Origin: Sweltsa coloradensis
Taxonomy: Eukaryota > Arthropoda > Insecta > Plecoptera > Chloroperlidae
Direction: 5' to 3'
DNA: 64,000 bases
Assembly: GCA_024449915.1 (NCBI GenBank)
Contig: JAMZAV010000052.1
Location: forward strand, 186,001 to 250,000
In this document: one piece after another, positions 1-13,043 of the stretch
Layout: each line of letters begins with the position of its first letter
Numbering within the stretch: position 1 is the first letter of the stretch
The notes under the pieces: model-generated
What the model was told of the DNA's origin: nothing
Seen by the model: the letters and a program-made list of their open reading frames with translations, nothing else
Database searches by the model: none
Position numbers and translations under genes: made by a program

Positions 1-744
1 CTTGTATGCATAGGCCTATTCTTGTTTTTACTCTAGGTGACACTAGTTTCTGTAGTGCTGTGTATTTTTTTCTCTTCCAATTTCCTGTAATTCAATAATG
101 TATGCGGATGCCTCGAAATGTGTCCTACTATAGCAGACTCCACCTTGACAATTTGACATTCACTCTCTTTTTTGTAGACGAAATGATGTGGATTTTCTAT
201 ATAACGAGGAGAAACGATTTATAATCGTCGAATAAACACAACAAAGTGTCCCACATGTCAAGAGAAAACGGTCGACAATGGATACATAATTATGTGACAG
301 AAGGTGACCCAACACAATTTCCATTGCAATGAAAAAACTTGTGATGAAAACCATCAAGTTTCCAAGATACTGCATTGACTTTTTTAAGGTTAAACAACGG
401 AAGTAGCTGTGACAATGTCTTGAACTAACCGGGATTCGAACTTGGAGACAAGGGTGCAGCGAACCTCAAGAAAATTTGGTATCACCACAGTGCAAAATTG
501 AACTCTTCATCAAATCAATATAGTAAACGGATGAATTCAAACCATAACTTTTTCTGAATTCAGTTAAAATCTATAGGTTCAAAATAATATAAACAATATT
601 ATAAACATTTTTCTTCTTCGTCCTAGACGTAAAAAAAAAAAAAAACAGTTAAAATTATTAAATGTGAAATTGGCTGCCACTTGTTGGAGAAAAAACGAAG
701 GTGAGTCAGCCATACTTTTTGAAATCGAATTATCAAAATACAAA

Positions 745-880
745 AAAAAATAAAATATAATATAATAAAATAATAATAATAATAATAAATATAAATATAT
801 ATATATATATATGATATATATAATAATAATTAAAAAAATAATAATAAAATAAATAAATATAAATAAATACAAATACTCCC
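745..880. repeat. AT-only low-complexity tract with (TA)n
   Basis: The tract is almost entirely A and T, with AAT and TA microsatellite runs; the clearest (TA)n block is near 797-815. An open frame reads through it only because stops are missing by composition; the translation is Ile/Tyr/Leu filler. Confidence 0.9.
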
Positions 881-892
881 GCGCTAGTGTTT

Positions 893-931
893 TTAAACGA
901 GATTCAATAATTACTATTGAATCTCGTTTAA
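893..931. repeat. Perfect 17-bp inverted repeat (hairpin)
   Basis: The arm TTAAACGAGATTCAATA at 893-909 is matched exactly by its reverse complement at 915-931, with a 5-base spacer. There is no T-run or gene beside it to suggest a terminator. It resembles a very short foldback insertion, but I could not identify a target duplication. Confidence 0.85.
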
Positions 932-2731
932 TAATACATATAATAGGCCCTATGCACGATCTGTTATTGTTTCATTTTTTCAATCCATTGCTTGGTTTGG
1001 AACAGCTCTCTATTCTTCACTCAGTTTCATTTCTATATATTTACATTAAAACGATTGTCAATGTTGGTCTACCTAGGAGTATAAAATATAATTTCAAGTT
1101 TACCAACTGTACATAATATGCCTTGCACTCACAAGGTTTGCCAACCCCTGCATGTCCCAGGTGGCCCAGACTCTCAACTAGAGACTATCAATCCGAGTCA
1201 GGATTAAAGGCCTTGGAAGGACATGTAACACGTTGAATATGGCATAATTTGTTAAGTGCACACTCAGATATTTACCCTCGGTTAGCACGACCCCCTGAAA
1301 GCCACGGCACCCTGGCGAATAAGCGGCATAAATCAGGTTAATTGCACTTGTCCTAGCTCTTGCACCTCACCCACCCACCCCACTCTTTCCACTTAGAACG
1401 AAGACGCCGCCGACAAAAACAATTAGACCGTGCTTGGAACTTGAGAAATTACATGACTGGTTGCGTCATAGCAGACTAACACCCCCTTCCCCTTCCCCTT
1501 CACAATGTCATTACAAAACGGAATTAAAATAGTTTGAAAGTAAATTTAGACGAGTTTTCACTTATATTACTGGCAGGTAGCGATTGGACTTACGACACCA
1601 AACGAGATGCTGATAGTGGCTGATATCCCTTCCCAAGCCAGGATTCTATTCGGGAACAATGACACAGCTCTACATGCTAACTAATATGATCAATAAATAG
1701 ATCATTAGTAAAAAGCTTCACAAAATGAGCAATCATACATAGAACTGAGCTTAGTTTAGAACAACGGGCCTTTTACATGATGACGCAACCGGAGTGGCTG
1801 TTAGTCAGCAGTGCGCAATAGACAACGGTGGAGGTTTATAAATTAATAAGTGGGTGAACGCTCGACAGTATTCTTGAGGGGGAGGGGGCAAGGGGTTACG
1901 TGGTTGGACGTTGTCTCAAAGTACAAATGATGGAATCACTGAAAATTTCTTTCTCTTTTCTTTTCATCGGTAAAAAGATTGTGGTAGAAAAGGGATATTC
2001 CCAACTCATGCACTACTTTTTTTAAATAGGAGCCTACAGTGTGTCTATTAGAGCTAAGAAGATCGTATCAAGAAGTGGGTTACGGCGTCCACCTTGAAAA
2101 AAAGAGTGAGTGGACGTGGAGGCGAATGCTCGCATTTACCCCCAAAATAACGACTGGAAATCAGAAAAACTTGTTTCTTATTGCGTGCATCAGTCACCAG
2201 TCAACAAGTAAGAGACGTACAGGGTGTCGACGAGTCTTATTATGTAGGTAGCGCAAGTATAGATCAAACAAATAAAAACATGAGTCAACCTGTTTTTTAA
2301 ACTAGTTCTGCATGAATGGAATTAATAAACAGGACCAAGCTAGTTTCACTTTATAGATGCAAGCAATACACACTTGGACATCCTTCCAAATACCAGTTAT
2401 TTTTTTAAACATTCGAGTTGTTTATTTAAAGTTTCTTCAAAAAGAAAAATTTACCATCCGTGTTTTACAGTGAATTATAAAAGCGTACAAATATAAATTT
2501 TTCTAAAAAGAATTGGATCGGTTGATATTTTAAAGTAAATAGAAATCAGATCTGTCAGCATTTTTATTTTTAGTTGGGTTAGGCCTATACAAACAAAAAC
2601 TAAATTGAGTTTTTAAATTGGAAGGCCTGAATAGAAATCGAGCAAACTCCACATTTAAAATATAGATCGCTAGAAATGGTAGTAGCACTTGTGAAATATT
2701 ATACTTAGCAGTCAGTACCCAGCTCAGCACT

Positions 2732-3937
2732 CAGTGGCGTAAACTACCGCCCCCCAGCCCCCGCGGTCGCGGGGGGGCCCGGGGGTATGAGGGGCCCGGA
2801 ACGGGATGATCATACAGTGTTTTGGCTTTAGTTAGACTTTGTCGCCACGCAATGAACTAAACAAACTGGATTATTATCTTATTATAAAGGATATCTATAA
2901 GTTCTTGAAAAGCCCTCAAAATTTCATATCTCATCAACGAGTTGGCTGATTCACGAAGTCCCGGTTTGAAATCCCGTTGAGATCGGAAATCCTGACTGAA
3001 GGTTTTTTCCGAGGTTTTCCTCAGTCATGAATGCTAATGCAAGGGATTGAGTCCTCTGTATAAAACAGTCCTCGGGCATCCCTTCGCAATTGACCTAGCA
3101 CAATATATACAGACACCTGAAGAGGGACATGCATTGCACTCTTGGGCAGACTTCCCAATAAAACAACACGACTACTTACGAGATGTAGGTACTGTACGTT
3201 ATCAAATTATTGAGATGAAATTCAAACAGATATTACACTTATTTGAACCAATTTTGTATAACCAAGCGTTCCAAACAATAAATAAGCCATTGTTAATATT
3301 TTAGAGCAAATAAAAACTAAATAGTCCAACGGATAAACCAAGATTTTTCTCGTTCATGGGTCAAAGTTCACGAAATAATCCTACCCAAAGCATTGCAAAA
3401 CACATTTGGATCTTTTAATTTAACTAACTCTTAGTCTAGGTATAATTTGTGACAATGAGTGGTCACATGACACATTTTTGTAAATACTTAACAAAGTGGT
3501 TTTAAAGGTCAACTGTCACATTATCAATAAAATAATATTCCCTATTCAAAAGGAAATCAAATATAAAATGTTCTTCTAAACATGCAAACTTTTTCAACCA
3601 CATTCAAAATTTAAGTTTATTCTTATTATATTTATTAACATTTTTTTGGTTCCCCAACACGTTGATTTTTTTAGGGGCTCCTCTTGGCAATTTTGGACTG
3701 CTTGTTGAGTAAATAAATGGTTAACATGAATAAAGAGTAATATTTCTTAATCTTCAAAAATATAAAAAATGAAACCGTTGTAAAGTCATTAAATAAATAA
3801 ATAAATAAAATAAAATAAAATAATGTAAGTTGATCCCCCCGCCCACAGATGCTCACCACTTACACCACCTTTATTGTAGAGGGGCCCAAGTGAACTACGT
3901 TCGCGGGGGGGCCCGCGCTTAGTAAGTTACGCCACTG
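2732..3937. mobile_element. hAT-like non-autonomous DNA transposon, 1206 bp, exact 8-bp TSD
   Basis: The ends are inverted repeats starting CAGTGGCGTAA on the left and ending TTACGCCACTG on the right. TCAGCACT occurs immediately outside both ends (2724-2731 and 3938-3945), an exact 8-bp target-site duplication as hAT elements make. G/C homopolymers lie just inside each end. No transposase is recognisable; an 85-residue open frame at 3047-3304 has no family I know. A SINE fragment sits inside near 2950-3035. The hAT assignment rests on TSD length and terminus style. Confidence 0.85.
2950..3035 (+). repeat. tRNA-derived SINE fragment (family S3)
   Basis: A B-box-like segment (cccggtttgaaatcccg) is followed by the family S3 body 'atcctgactgaaggttttttccgaggttttcc'-type sequence. 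The same body recurs in opposite orientation near 10285, 34640, 41071, 42870, 46640 and 47665. This copy lies inside the hAT-like element at 2732-3937, so it inserted later or was carried along. Confidence 0.65.
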
Positions 3938-3945
3938 TCAGCACT

Positions 3946-4699
3946 ACCTACAATAATTTGCTTTTTTCTTTGATATGTTGGAATAATACTGTATAAATAA
4001 ATACCAACAGGGACGACAAAATAAATGCACCGGTACACAAGTTACTTATCTTGGAGCAAAAATCCGCAAAATCGAATTCCTCTACGGGTATTTATTATAG
4101 GTCTGATGTATCGAGAATCGACCACCTGCCAATGTCATAAAGACCGAGTGTCAGGACCATGCTAGTAACATTAATTAGTAGAGTACCTATGTAGAGTAGA
4201 GTAGCCTATGTAGGCCTATTACGGCAATCATTTGTTTCCTCAAACTATTAATAAATAGCTTATTTATTTAGACTGGAAAGTGTTTAGAAAATAAATATAA
4301 TTCACATTTCATTTTCAGAAACAAATCAGACAAATCCCGCCAAAACACCCCTCGTTACTTTTATGCAATGCAGATACGTCCGTCCAAGCCAAAATACATG
4401 GCAGGGATGTACGTCGTACATGTTATCTTGCTTTCAACTAAGCCACGGACGGACCTTACTAATGCTCGTAAATCTGAGCTCGTAAGTCGTAAGCTTCTTC
4501 ATGTTCTCTACGTCGTCTCTAGCTCTCATCTGTTACCTCTTGGCTCACAACCATCAACCCTTAGAAAAATAGTATATTGCGATGTAGTAGGCCTATCTCT
4601 CCCGGACAACCAACCTAGATTATGTCCAACCACTTTCTAGATACCTAATAGTAATATAGACTTCATCGACCAAACATTTTCAAATCACATTCATTCGGT
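3946..4699. other. Unassigned stretch
   Basis: AT-rich sequence between a hAT-like element and a LINE remnant. A 90-residue open frame at 4368-4640 shows no domain; its downstream edge may belong to the decayed 5' side of the LINE that follows. Nothing else is recognised. Confidence 0.4.
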
Positions 4700-5742
4700 C
4701 TTCACTTCAGTTTCAGGTGGTCATATTTTTTTTTTCTCATCTTTACAGACTACGAAATATTCTAACAAATCATTTAATACCAACAATTTACCTTGCACTT
4801 GTTCAAACTACTCTACAATATGGAATTATTATTGGTTGGGGAGGGGGTAAAAAACTCATCTGGAGAAGATACTCATAACACAAAAAAGAATCCTCAAAGT
4901 TATTTTAAATCAACCGATGACCTTCCATAGTAATTTATTAAAACTGTGCTAATAGGCCTACATGTAATTAAAAACCCCAAACAGTACATATGCAGAAACG
5001 CTGACCACCCTCACTATTCAACTCGTAATCTTTGTGGAAAATTTTTGATCATACCCAGAAAAAACTCAACTACCGGCCAAAACCATTCTGAATTTTTAGC
5101 ACCAAGAATTTTTAACTCTCTACCGAGCTCTCTACCTATAAATATTCGAAATGAAAACAACCCTATTAAATTTAAAACAAGTGTTAAAACCTGGTTACTA
5201 CGGCAGGACAGACAACGTTTGGAAGACCTAATTTCAATGAATATCATATTCCAAAAGTGTGGAAGTATATAAAACAGAAAATACATGTTGCTACACAATA
5301 TAGAAATTAGAAGTAGAATTAGAATTAGTTTTTTGGTTATAGATGACATAAATTTGAATTTCATTGGATTCTGGAAAAAAATTATTTCCAAGTTAATGTC
5401 TGATAAATAATAATGTCTGATATAAATAATATTTTTTACTTACATTTTATATTATTTTAAAATAAAATAAATGTATATAGAATTAGGGGCAATATTCCTA
5501 TTATAAATTTGTATTTCTTACTATATTTACTTATTGTATTGTAATACCTACTGTATTTGTAGTACGGCGGCCATGTGGCAACTATTCTCCTAACACAGCC
5601 CAAACACAAGACGGTCAGTCTTAGCTGGGCTTTTCTTACAAATAACATAACAAATAACATAACTAAATGTTCTGTGCCGTATACATGTCTGTAAACTGTA
5701 AGAAAATAAAATAAATATTTGAATTTGAATTTGAATTTGAAT
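4700..5742 (+). mobile_element. Decayed non-LTR retrotransposon 3' end (jockey/CR1-like)
   Basis: The frame at 4946-5272 encodes 108 residues with the pattern of the region downstream of the RT domain in jockey/CR1-type LINEs: HYSTRN early, then PRIFNSLPSSL and a final FKTSVKTWLL. Upstream, around 4810-4920, other frames give fragments such as QYGIII and TQKRILKVILN, showing frameshift decay. The 3' end is AT-rich and finishes in a short tandem TTTGAA tail at about 5718-5742, a typical LINE terminus. Catalytic RT motifs are absent. The exact clade is not resolved. Confidence 0.8.
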
Positions 5743-8539
5743 CTTAAGAAGTGTTCAGAACATATTGAATTGGATGCGAAATGCGCAAGCCTGAACTGCC
5801 TTAACTTAATATATTTACACCATTACCATTTACAGTTTCCACAGATGTTGTAAAACCATTTCGAAATTTACATTCGCAAAAAATTACTACATTGCACGCA
5901 AAGGGCGGACCGAACAAAGTTACAACATTTACATTTTACACGTATGGATAACAGCTAGACCATTTCAAATTTGTCCTACGGGATCATGGTAAGACAATTA
6001 TTATGCTTGACTGACCCACTCCGAAATTGGAATTAATCGACCAAAAATTATACAGTATTTCACGACTTTTACTTTCAGCATTTTAATAGTGTGCTGATGT
6101 AATGGAAATGAAACCATACAAGTCAACACTGGATGGACCACCTTGCAATGTACCCGCCTCATCTCGACCCGGCCCCTATCAGCACATCGTGCTTCACACA
6201 TGTGGGCTCACTCACAGACCTACTTCGAGTCTTGGGCAATGCAATGATATGCGCTGCACGTTCGCAAAGCCGATTGTTCGGTATTTCTTTACCTTGTGGA
6301 TCGTGGCTGTTCCTTGGCGTCATCTCGACGTGACTGGTGTGAAACTACCAGCGGACCACGATTGTGGTGATGGTCATTCGCGTACTTCACACCACTCGAT
6401 GCCATTGTACACGCGCACTCCGCTAACACGGGGACACATTGTGGCACATGTCAACAAAATGATGAATGGAAGGTGTAGAAAATTTTATAGTTTGCCCCTT
6501 GTTAGAATTGAATGGGTATCGTGTACACTGTTTTCACAAGGAGAACATGGTTATTTACTCGCTGGTGTTGTTATGCTTCGTATGCATGTTGTAATTATAA
6601 AAAATAATATTATGTAGAACAAAAAGCACACTAATTATGAAAATTCACAGACAGGAACACAGAAACACAGGCAGACAGGCGGCACAACTACTAACAAACA
6701 CGTCTCAACCGCACAACGTTACGCTCTACGGCAGTAAGTTACGATTATACCGTAAAATTTAATTGGTCGCACTAAGAGACGTTAATCTTTCGCACTAAAC
6801 CGTTAAAATATTCTTCCTTATGACATAATTTCCATTCTTCACGTCTTGACGGAACCAGCTAGCGCTCGACACACACGTAACTCTTTCCACACCGGCTACA
6901 TGATCGCCATTAGACGTCAAACGGTAACCACCGACAAGCCAACACCATCGGAACACACGGGCACAGATTCTTCCCTCAATCGTTATCACATTTGCATGAA
7001 TCGAACATCAACGCGATTACAAGCAAGCACCAGCACACACACACGCGGACACGTCTGAAGGCGACGCCACACAGACTGACTGACTGACTGACTGAACCGC
7101 AGTCATGTGGCCACGCACGGCATTCTCTTCTCTCTCACCTCGCCTCGGCGACTGGACTGGACCTACCTTCAGGCTTCAGGCTGCACGGCGTCCCCCACTC
7201 CACACCTGAGAATGCTACAGCACACAGCATCACTATTGTACTACCTTACTGCATGACATTGCCCCTCAAGATTGTTTGTGTGAATAACGTGATTCAAAAC
7301 TAAGATTAGCGCGGCGTCAGTGACCAGTGACGGCGTCGAACAGAGGACCTGCGCCGCCGTCCCCCCCCCCCCCCCCTCGCCACACATCATTTACGCCCCC
7401 CCCGTTCTTCCAACACTTTCCTCGGATTTTATATTTTCTTTTTCCGAGAAACTCCCGTCACAGCAGCGCTCACAACTACAGAAATATGTTTCGGTGAATA
7501 TTGCGTTTGCGTACTAGGAAATCTTCTTCTGCACAATACAAAATTTCCGTACCAAATTCGCGAGTGATGTCAAGCACATAATTCAGAACTGAGCACATAA
7601 TTCAATTTTAGAAAACTGGTAACCTTATCAGAATAGGTGAAATGAAAATTAAAAATTACCCTCATGGCCCCATGCCTAAGCCATGATTCGAATTTCCATC
7701 GCCGGAACTTCGGTTGTGCTGCTAAGGCTTAGGCTTAGTCCATGTTACAAGGATATTCTTTAGGGCTTAGTCCACTTGCGTTCCGGCTTGACACAATACT
7801 TTTTTTATTGTTGAATGTGAAGTTTGGATGACAAATAACTAAGAATTGGGGGGTAAAATCCTAGAATATAATAAAGGGGCAGCCAATTCATTCTGACTGA
7901 AGGAAGAGAAGGGGGGAAATACGTTCATTTCATTCGAAATTTCCCTCGCCTAAATGTTCATATTTTTGTAATTCTTCTTTCTGCGAATTTATTTCTTTAC
8001 GTTCATCACTTGTTCGTGAAACAGTCTTGGTGGACGTGGCATAATATACCTTGTTTAGATTAGTTATAACTTTAGATTTCTCGTCTACGTTGACATGTCG
8101 GTTGGAAACTTAACTTCGCTACTTCTTAACTTTACTTCTAAATTGGTTTAAGTCGCACTCCCCGGCACCGAGAGGACGAGCCATGACGTTGAATAATACA
8201 CAATTCGTACAGTACATAACCTGAAAGTGAAAACTCCCGGGAACTTCTGTCGACTTTTATAACTTGTCACAAATGGCAATAATTGACATTTCGACTGAAG
8301 GGTTGGGTGGATACGTTGAAACTTGAAAGTAAAGTAATTATGCAAATTGAAAAATCGCTACCCGACGTAAAGGAGAGCAGCCACCTTGTGTACAGCACTG
8401 AGCATAATGTTAGTACCGTAAGGTGAGTGACTTTGCGAGGAGCCGGATTCAGCAAACTTGAATGCAGCTTGACACGAATAATTTGCCTCAAATATTTCAT
8501 TTCAAGTATTTACCTTGCAAATGGTGTCAAGTACCTAAT
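5743..8539. other. Non-coding stretch with a GC-richer zone at 6.85-7.45 kb
   Basis: No gene is supported. A frame at 6102-6617 (171 residues) is open but has no recognisable domain, and overlapping frames are also open. About 6850-7450 is richer in GC, with a (TGAC)n run near 7073-7095 and a C homopolymer at 7360-7376; this could be an unidentified first exon or promoter, but there is no direct evidence. A tRNA-like remnant lies near 7680-7720 on the minus strand. Confidence 0.45.
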
Positions 8540-9000
8540 TAATATGAAACAAACTTTCACAATATCAATAATTCATTTCACATATTATCTAACATAACGT
8601 TCTTCCAAATGTCCTCCAACTCCAAACCCTGTTTTAATTCAAACCTCTGCATCTGGAAATTGATTCCATTCAACAAACTGTTCCATTTTCTTCACATTCC
8701 AAAACCAAACATGTGTATCCTAATAAGATCTTAGTCATATTCACACATACTATATATAGCCCTACCTTTAATATGAAAAACTTTCACAATATCAATAATT
8801 TATTTCACATTATCTTACGTCACATTCGTCCAAATGTCCTCCAACTCCAAAATTAAGCACCTGTTTTAATTCAAACCTCTGCATCTGGAAATTGATTCCG
8901 TTCAACAAATTGTTCCATTTTCTTCAGATTCCAAAACCAAACATTTGTCCTGATCTTAGACTTAGTCACACTCACACATACCATATATAGCCCTGCCTTG
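8540..9000. repeat. Tandem duplication, two ~228-bp units
   Basis: A unit starting 'aatatgaaacaaactttcac' at about 8541 repeats from about 8769 at high identity, both copies running to 'catatatagccct(a/g)cctt'. Small indels and substitutions separate them. No coding content is visible. Confidence 0.9.
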
Positions 9001-12000
9001 AATCAATGTCACCCAAGACGATCGAATCATAGCTTTATAGCCCTCCCTCTCACAGGGGGTGCTTGGATCACATTGCAGGCCCTGCATTATTAAACTCGCC
9101 ACCTTCTCAGCAGAGTGGTGTTCAAACCACCCTGGGGATCGACGCACTACTCCAAGTCCAAAGAGACTCGTTACAGCTATACGTAAATCATGCAAGGATC
9201 AAATCTGACTTTAAAAATATCTACTCGAATAATATACACAAATTATGTCTATAAAAGCGTGTTACGGTAAATTATAGGTTAATTGATTGATTGATGATGC
9301 AGGCACAATATTATACACGAGATATTATCGGATATTGACACAAAATCAGTTGCGTTTTGGTTAAAAACAGTATGTGATTCAGCACATACGTGTTGGGACG
9401 ACACCCCCGCCCCTCGTTTTGTCCCCACATACAATGATTTTGTTCAAACTTCAATGCGCAATTTCCGTTCACGTTATTAGACCTGCGACTGTGTTAATAA
9501 AAAAAGTCAAAGATTACTTTAGCTCAGTTCCTTCCGAAATAGTTACAGAAAAATGGGGATTGGATAAAACTAAAAGTGGGGGTGCCAGGGGTGGGGGAGG
9601 ATGGAAAATTTTAGCTACAAACAAACACCTATTATAACCCTAAAATAACTTTTTACTATTAATCCCGTCACAAACATCCATGCTTCATTGAATGATGTTT
9701 GTTGCTGACGATGATGATTTTCGATAAGATGTAATAATATGTTGATGAGGATGAAAGACATAACAAAGACTCTTACCTATAAGGGAGGGATTGAATCTCT
9801 CGGTTCAAACCACATTGGTCTGTGTCCTGACTCCCGACCATATGATTAAACGCGTTTGAAAGTCAGGATGATAAAAAAAGAACGGACCTAGGTTACTAGA
9901 GTAGGATTGATGCACTAGTCTTCAGTGTTTGAGTGGATGTTAAAGCACTATCTGCAGCCGGCCAACACGTCGCTCGTTGAGCCGTGACGTCCTGGCAGTG
10001 ACACGACGTCGACTCTGTTTATCAGAGCAAGGAGAATCTCTCGCCAGACAGATCGGCAACGCCACGCTTCATTTAATACCCCCGGTACTCGACAACGCAC
10101 AGGTGTATACCTAATGCTGGTACAGGTGCAGTAATTGTGATTGGCACTTGGACTGATTGGTGGCCCGCTGTGCATGGGGTTCAGTTTATCCGGTGTGACC
10201 ATCTCAAGCTGAGTAATTGGGGTGATACAAAATGGAAAGGAACGTCGAACGTCTAAGAGCATACAGAAGGCTAAATACGTCTACTGAGGAAACCCTACTT
10301 CTGTCAGGCTTGCCATTGGCTGGGATAGGACTAGTGATCTATCGAATCAACCCGAACCACTTACGGTGAACCCGTTTTTCTAGGAATCCAATATAAAGTA
10401 GTAATTTTTTTTTAAATCAATCTTTCGACCTCTAAAAAATAACAATCTTTACTCACCATTGAAGTGTGCAAAAATTGAAGGCACGATCAACGCAACGTTA
10501 TATTTGATACCTTAGCATGATGACTAAACTTGACACATTTATCCCCCCCCCCCCATCACTCTTCACCCGCCATCAAATATAGTCAAACATCAATCAATGG
10601 ACATCATCCTCTATCAGCATCCTGATTTCTGAGTGATATCGCCGTAAGTCTTCAGACTTCTGAATAGCGGACACCGGTCGTTTGGTTGGGGAATCGAACC
10701 CACGGCCCTCGGAACCAGAGTCAAATGAAGTGGTAGGACTGCTCACTCCGTTGTCTTTGTGTTGGGAACATTCAAAAGTACATTATCAGCGGTCTCGGGA
10801 CAAATATAACAACTTTTAGCAAAATAAATAATAATAATTTGTTTGTGGACATCTTGTTAGCACCAAACAAAACGTCACAGTGTGCACAGGGGACAATGTT
10901 GACGAGCAAAACAAACCTGTCAAGTTATTTAGATTCAAAACTCAGCACCCACATTACACTAACTCATACTCTCATTGAGGCCAGACGGAAATTGGAAACC
11001 TATAATCTTAGCACTTAAACGTCACCAATTTGTTTGTCATACAATCTTTGACAGGTCTCATTTCCTCCATAGAACGAAGCCTCTTCAGCCAAACTGACAC
11101 CGAGTCACAAAATGTCGAGCGAATCGAGGCATTCAACATTTATCATCCAGCGCTTGAGATTACACTGTCCAATGTTTGTTTTGCTTCATATAAATGGGAA
11201 AAGAGTCAAAACTAATGTACACTGGTAAAAACGTCCGTTTCTCCGCCTTGAGACGTCTGCGCCATCATAACAAATAATCCAGTGAGAGGCTCTTCCAGAA
11301 CCAAAACCAAATCCGTTGCGAGTTTGATTGATAACAGCGCGCTTTGGAACAGCTACGCAAGAAGCAGCGGTCTGAGATTCGTAGTTGCGTAATCACTTAT
11401 TTGATAGTATTTTACGTTTTTTTGGTTTCTTTTAGTTTGTATACGAAAAATGCAGCGAATTTTACCTATAACTTGTTCAACGAGTTGAGGTATCTTTGGT
11501 GGAGGCGCCGGGTTTAAGATATCCCGCCTTTGAATGAGACTAGCCCCGCCTCCGGAACTTAAGGGTTACCGGGAACAAGAGTAAGACTAATTGAGTATAT
11601 CGACCGTGTTAGTTGCGTTTTGAAAGAATGAATAAAACAAAAACGAAAAACAAGACCAACGAGCCACCTACGAAACTGTACTGTTCTGCTAAAATGAGCA
11701 GTCCTACACAGCACGAGACAAAATATTCTGTGGAAATTTATGAATAGTAGACCTTCACTTAAAATAATAACCTGTACACATAGTGCAAGTGGTATTTAAG
11801 CAATTGACGTCGGGCAATAAAATATATAATGCAGTTTACTACAGCACTAAACTGTCCAGCGCTTTTTCAAGCAAGGAATTTGTAAACTTGTTTTATTCGT
11901 ATAAATGTAATTAAAATATAAAACGAATAAGGCAACAGGTTAATTATACATCCACTTCTCAAACGAGAGTCCACGTTTTTATAAATGTCTTTAATTTCTG

Positions 12001-13043
12001 TGTATCGTCAACGTATTCCAAGAACCAGGCTGCAGGAAAACTGGCAGAAAACGATTATACTGATTCGCCGCAAGTATAGGAATATTCATGACATCATTTT
12101 AGAAAATAATTTTTGTGTCAGTGGTGGTTATAGTAAAATGACGCTCAAAGGTATTTTATGCATCACTCTCCATTCCTGGAACTAACAACAAACATGTTTT
12201 AAATTATGAGAAGGCAGAAAAACTGCATATTATCGCATATTAGTACAATTTTAGAGGCCAATGATTACTAGAAAATTGTACAAAAAAAGTGGTACAGGTA
12301 AATCAAAAAGCGCGAAAAGTTGACGCGCTGAAAATTGAGGCGTATTCGACGATGTATTAGAGTCTTTGAGATGTGTCTTCGCAAACTCATGCATCCACCA
12401 CGATGAAGCTTTACTTTACATGCGCACTCTTCTCGATTGGGGGGAAGTTTACAACCCAGCAATGGTGTTATTTTTCAGTTTTATGAGGGAGTTCTGCATT
12501 GCACCTAGCAATTTCAAGTTCAATATTGAGATGAAACTTGTTTCCTTGTGGGCTAGGGCTCACCGTTACTGGGAGTGAGTTATCCAGTCCCCGGGGGGCG
12601 GGGGGAAACAAAGGCAAAGGAAGTACAGCATCGTCCGTCTCCTCCGTCTACCTAATGAGATATGTATGCCAAATACAACCACACAGATTATAAACACCAA
12701 GACTTCCAAATCCAGAGAGGAGGATCAGAACCTAAAACCAGAAAAGACAAACTTCTCTTCAACACGAAATGTTTATATTTTGTAAATAATATTTTGTTTC
12801 AGTGTCCCATGATATTATTTTGCCATATTAAAATGTATAGTTCAAAACAGCATGTTTGTAGCAGCACGAGAAAGGCAAGGCAATAATCAAGGCCCGTAAA
12901 AACGAAATAAATATTACTTGTCCTCAGTAAATATCTGAAACAGGTCATAGATTACGTTGCTTTTCCCCAATTAAACCTGTACCTTGAGCAGTAATTGACG
13001 ACTCGAAATGGGCGGAGCTTAAAACGATCGATAAGTCACGTGA
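9001..13043. other. Non-coding stretch, SINE fragments only
   Basis: No credible gene. Near 10285-10345 there is a reverse-oriented S3 SINE fragment (tctgtcaggcttgccattgg), and at 10690-10760 a tRNA-like fragment on the minus strand. Further tRNA-like sequence lies near 9785-9850. Open frames such as 9948-10262 (minus, 104 residues) have no recognisable domain. Confidence 0.45.

Larger units (their letters stand above)
1..2731. other. Non-coding stretch, no gene seen
   Basis: AT-rich sequence without a credible coding region. It holds an AT microsatellite zone (about 745-880), a short perfect hairpin (893-931) and a tRNA-like fragment on the minus strand near 425-470 with a B-box-like stretch, probably a SINE remnant. 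The open frames are short and have no recognisable domain or splice context. It could be intergenic DNA or the intron of a gene outside the window. Confidence 0.6.

Noticed and set aside
2758..2800. G/C homopolymer runs here and at many sites suspected to be regulatory G-quadruplex elements
   Set aside because: Most lie inside hAT-like elements near their termini and are better explained as part of those repeats.
6102..6617. 171-residue plus-strand open frame, one of the longest in the left part
   Set aside because: No recognisable domain, an overlapping frame is also open, and no splice-site or codon pattern supports it.
8540..9000. Possible CRISPR-like or satellite array
   Set aside because: Only two long diverged units with no spacers; a simple tandem duplication.
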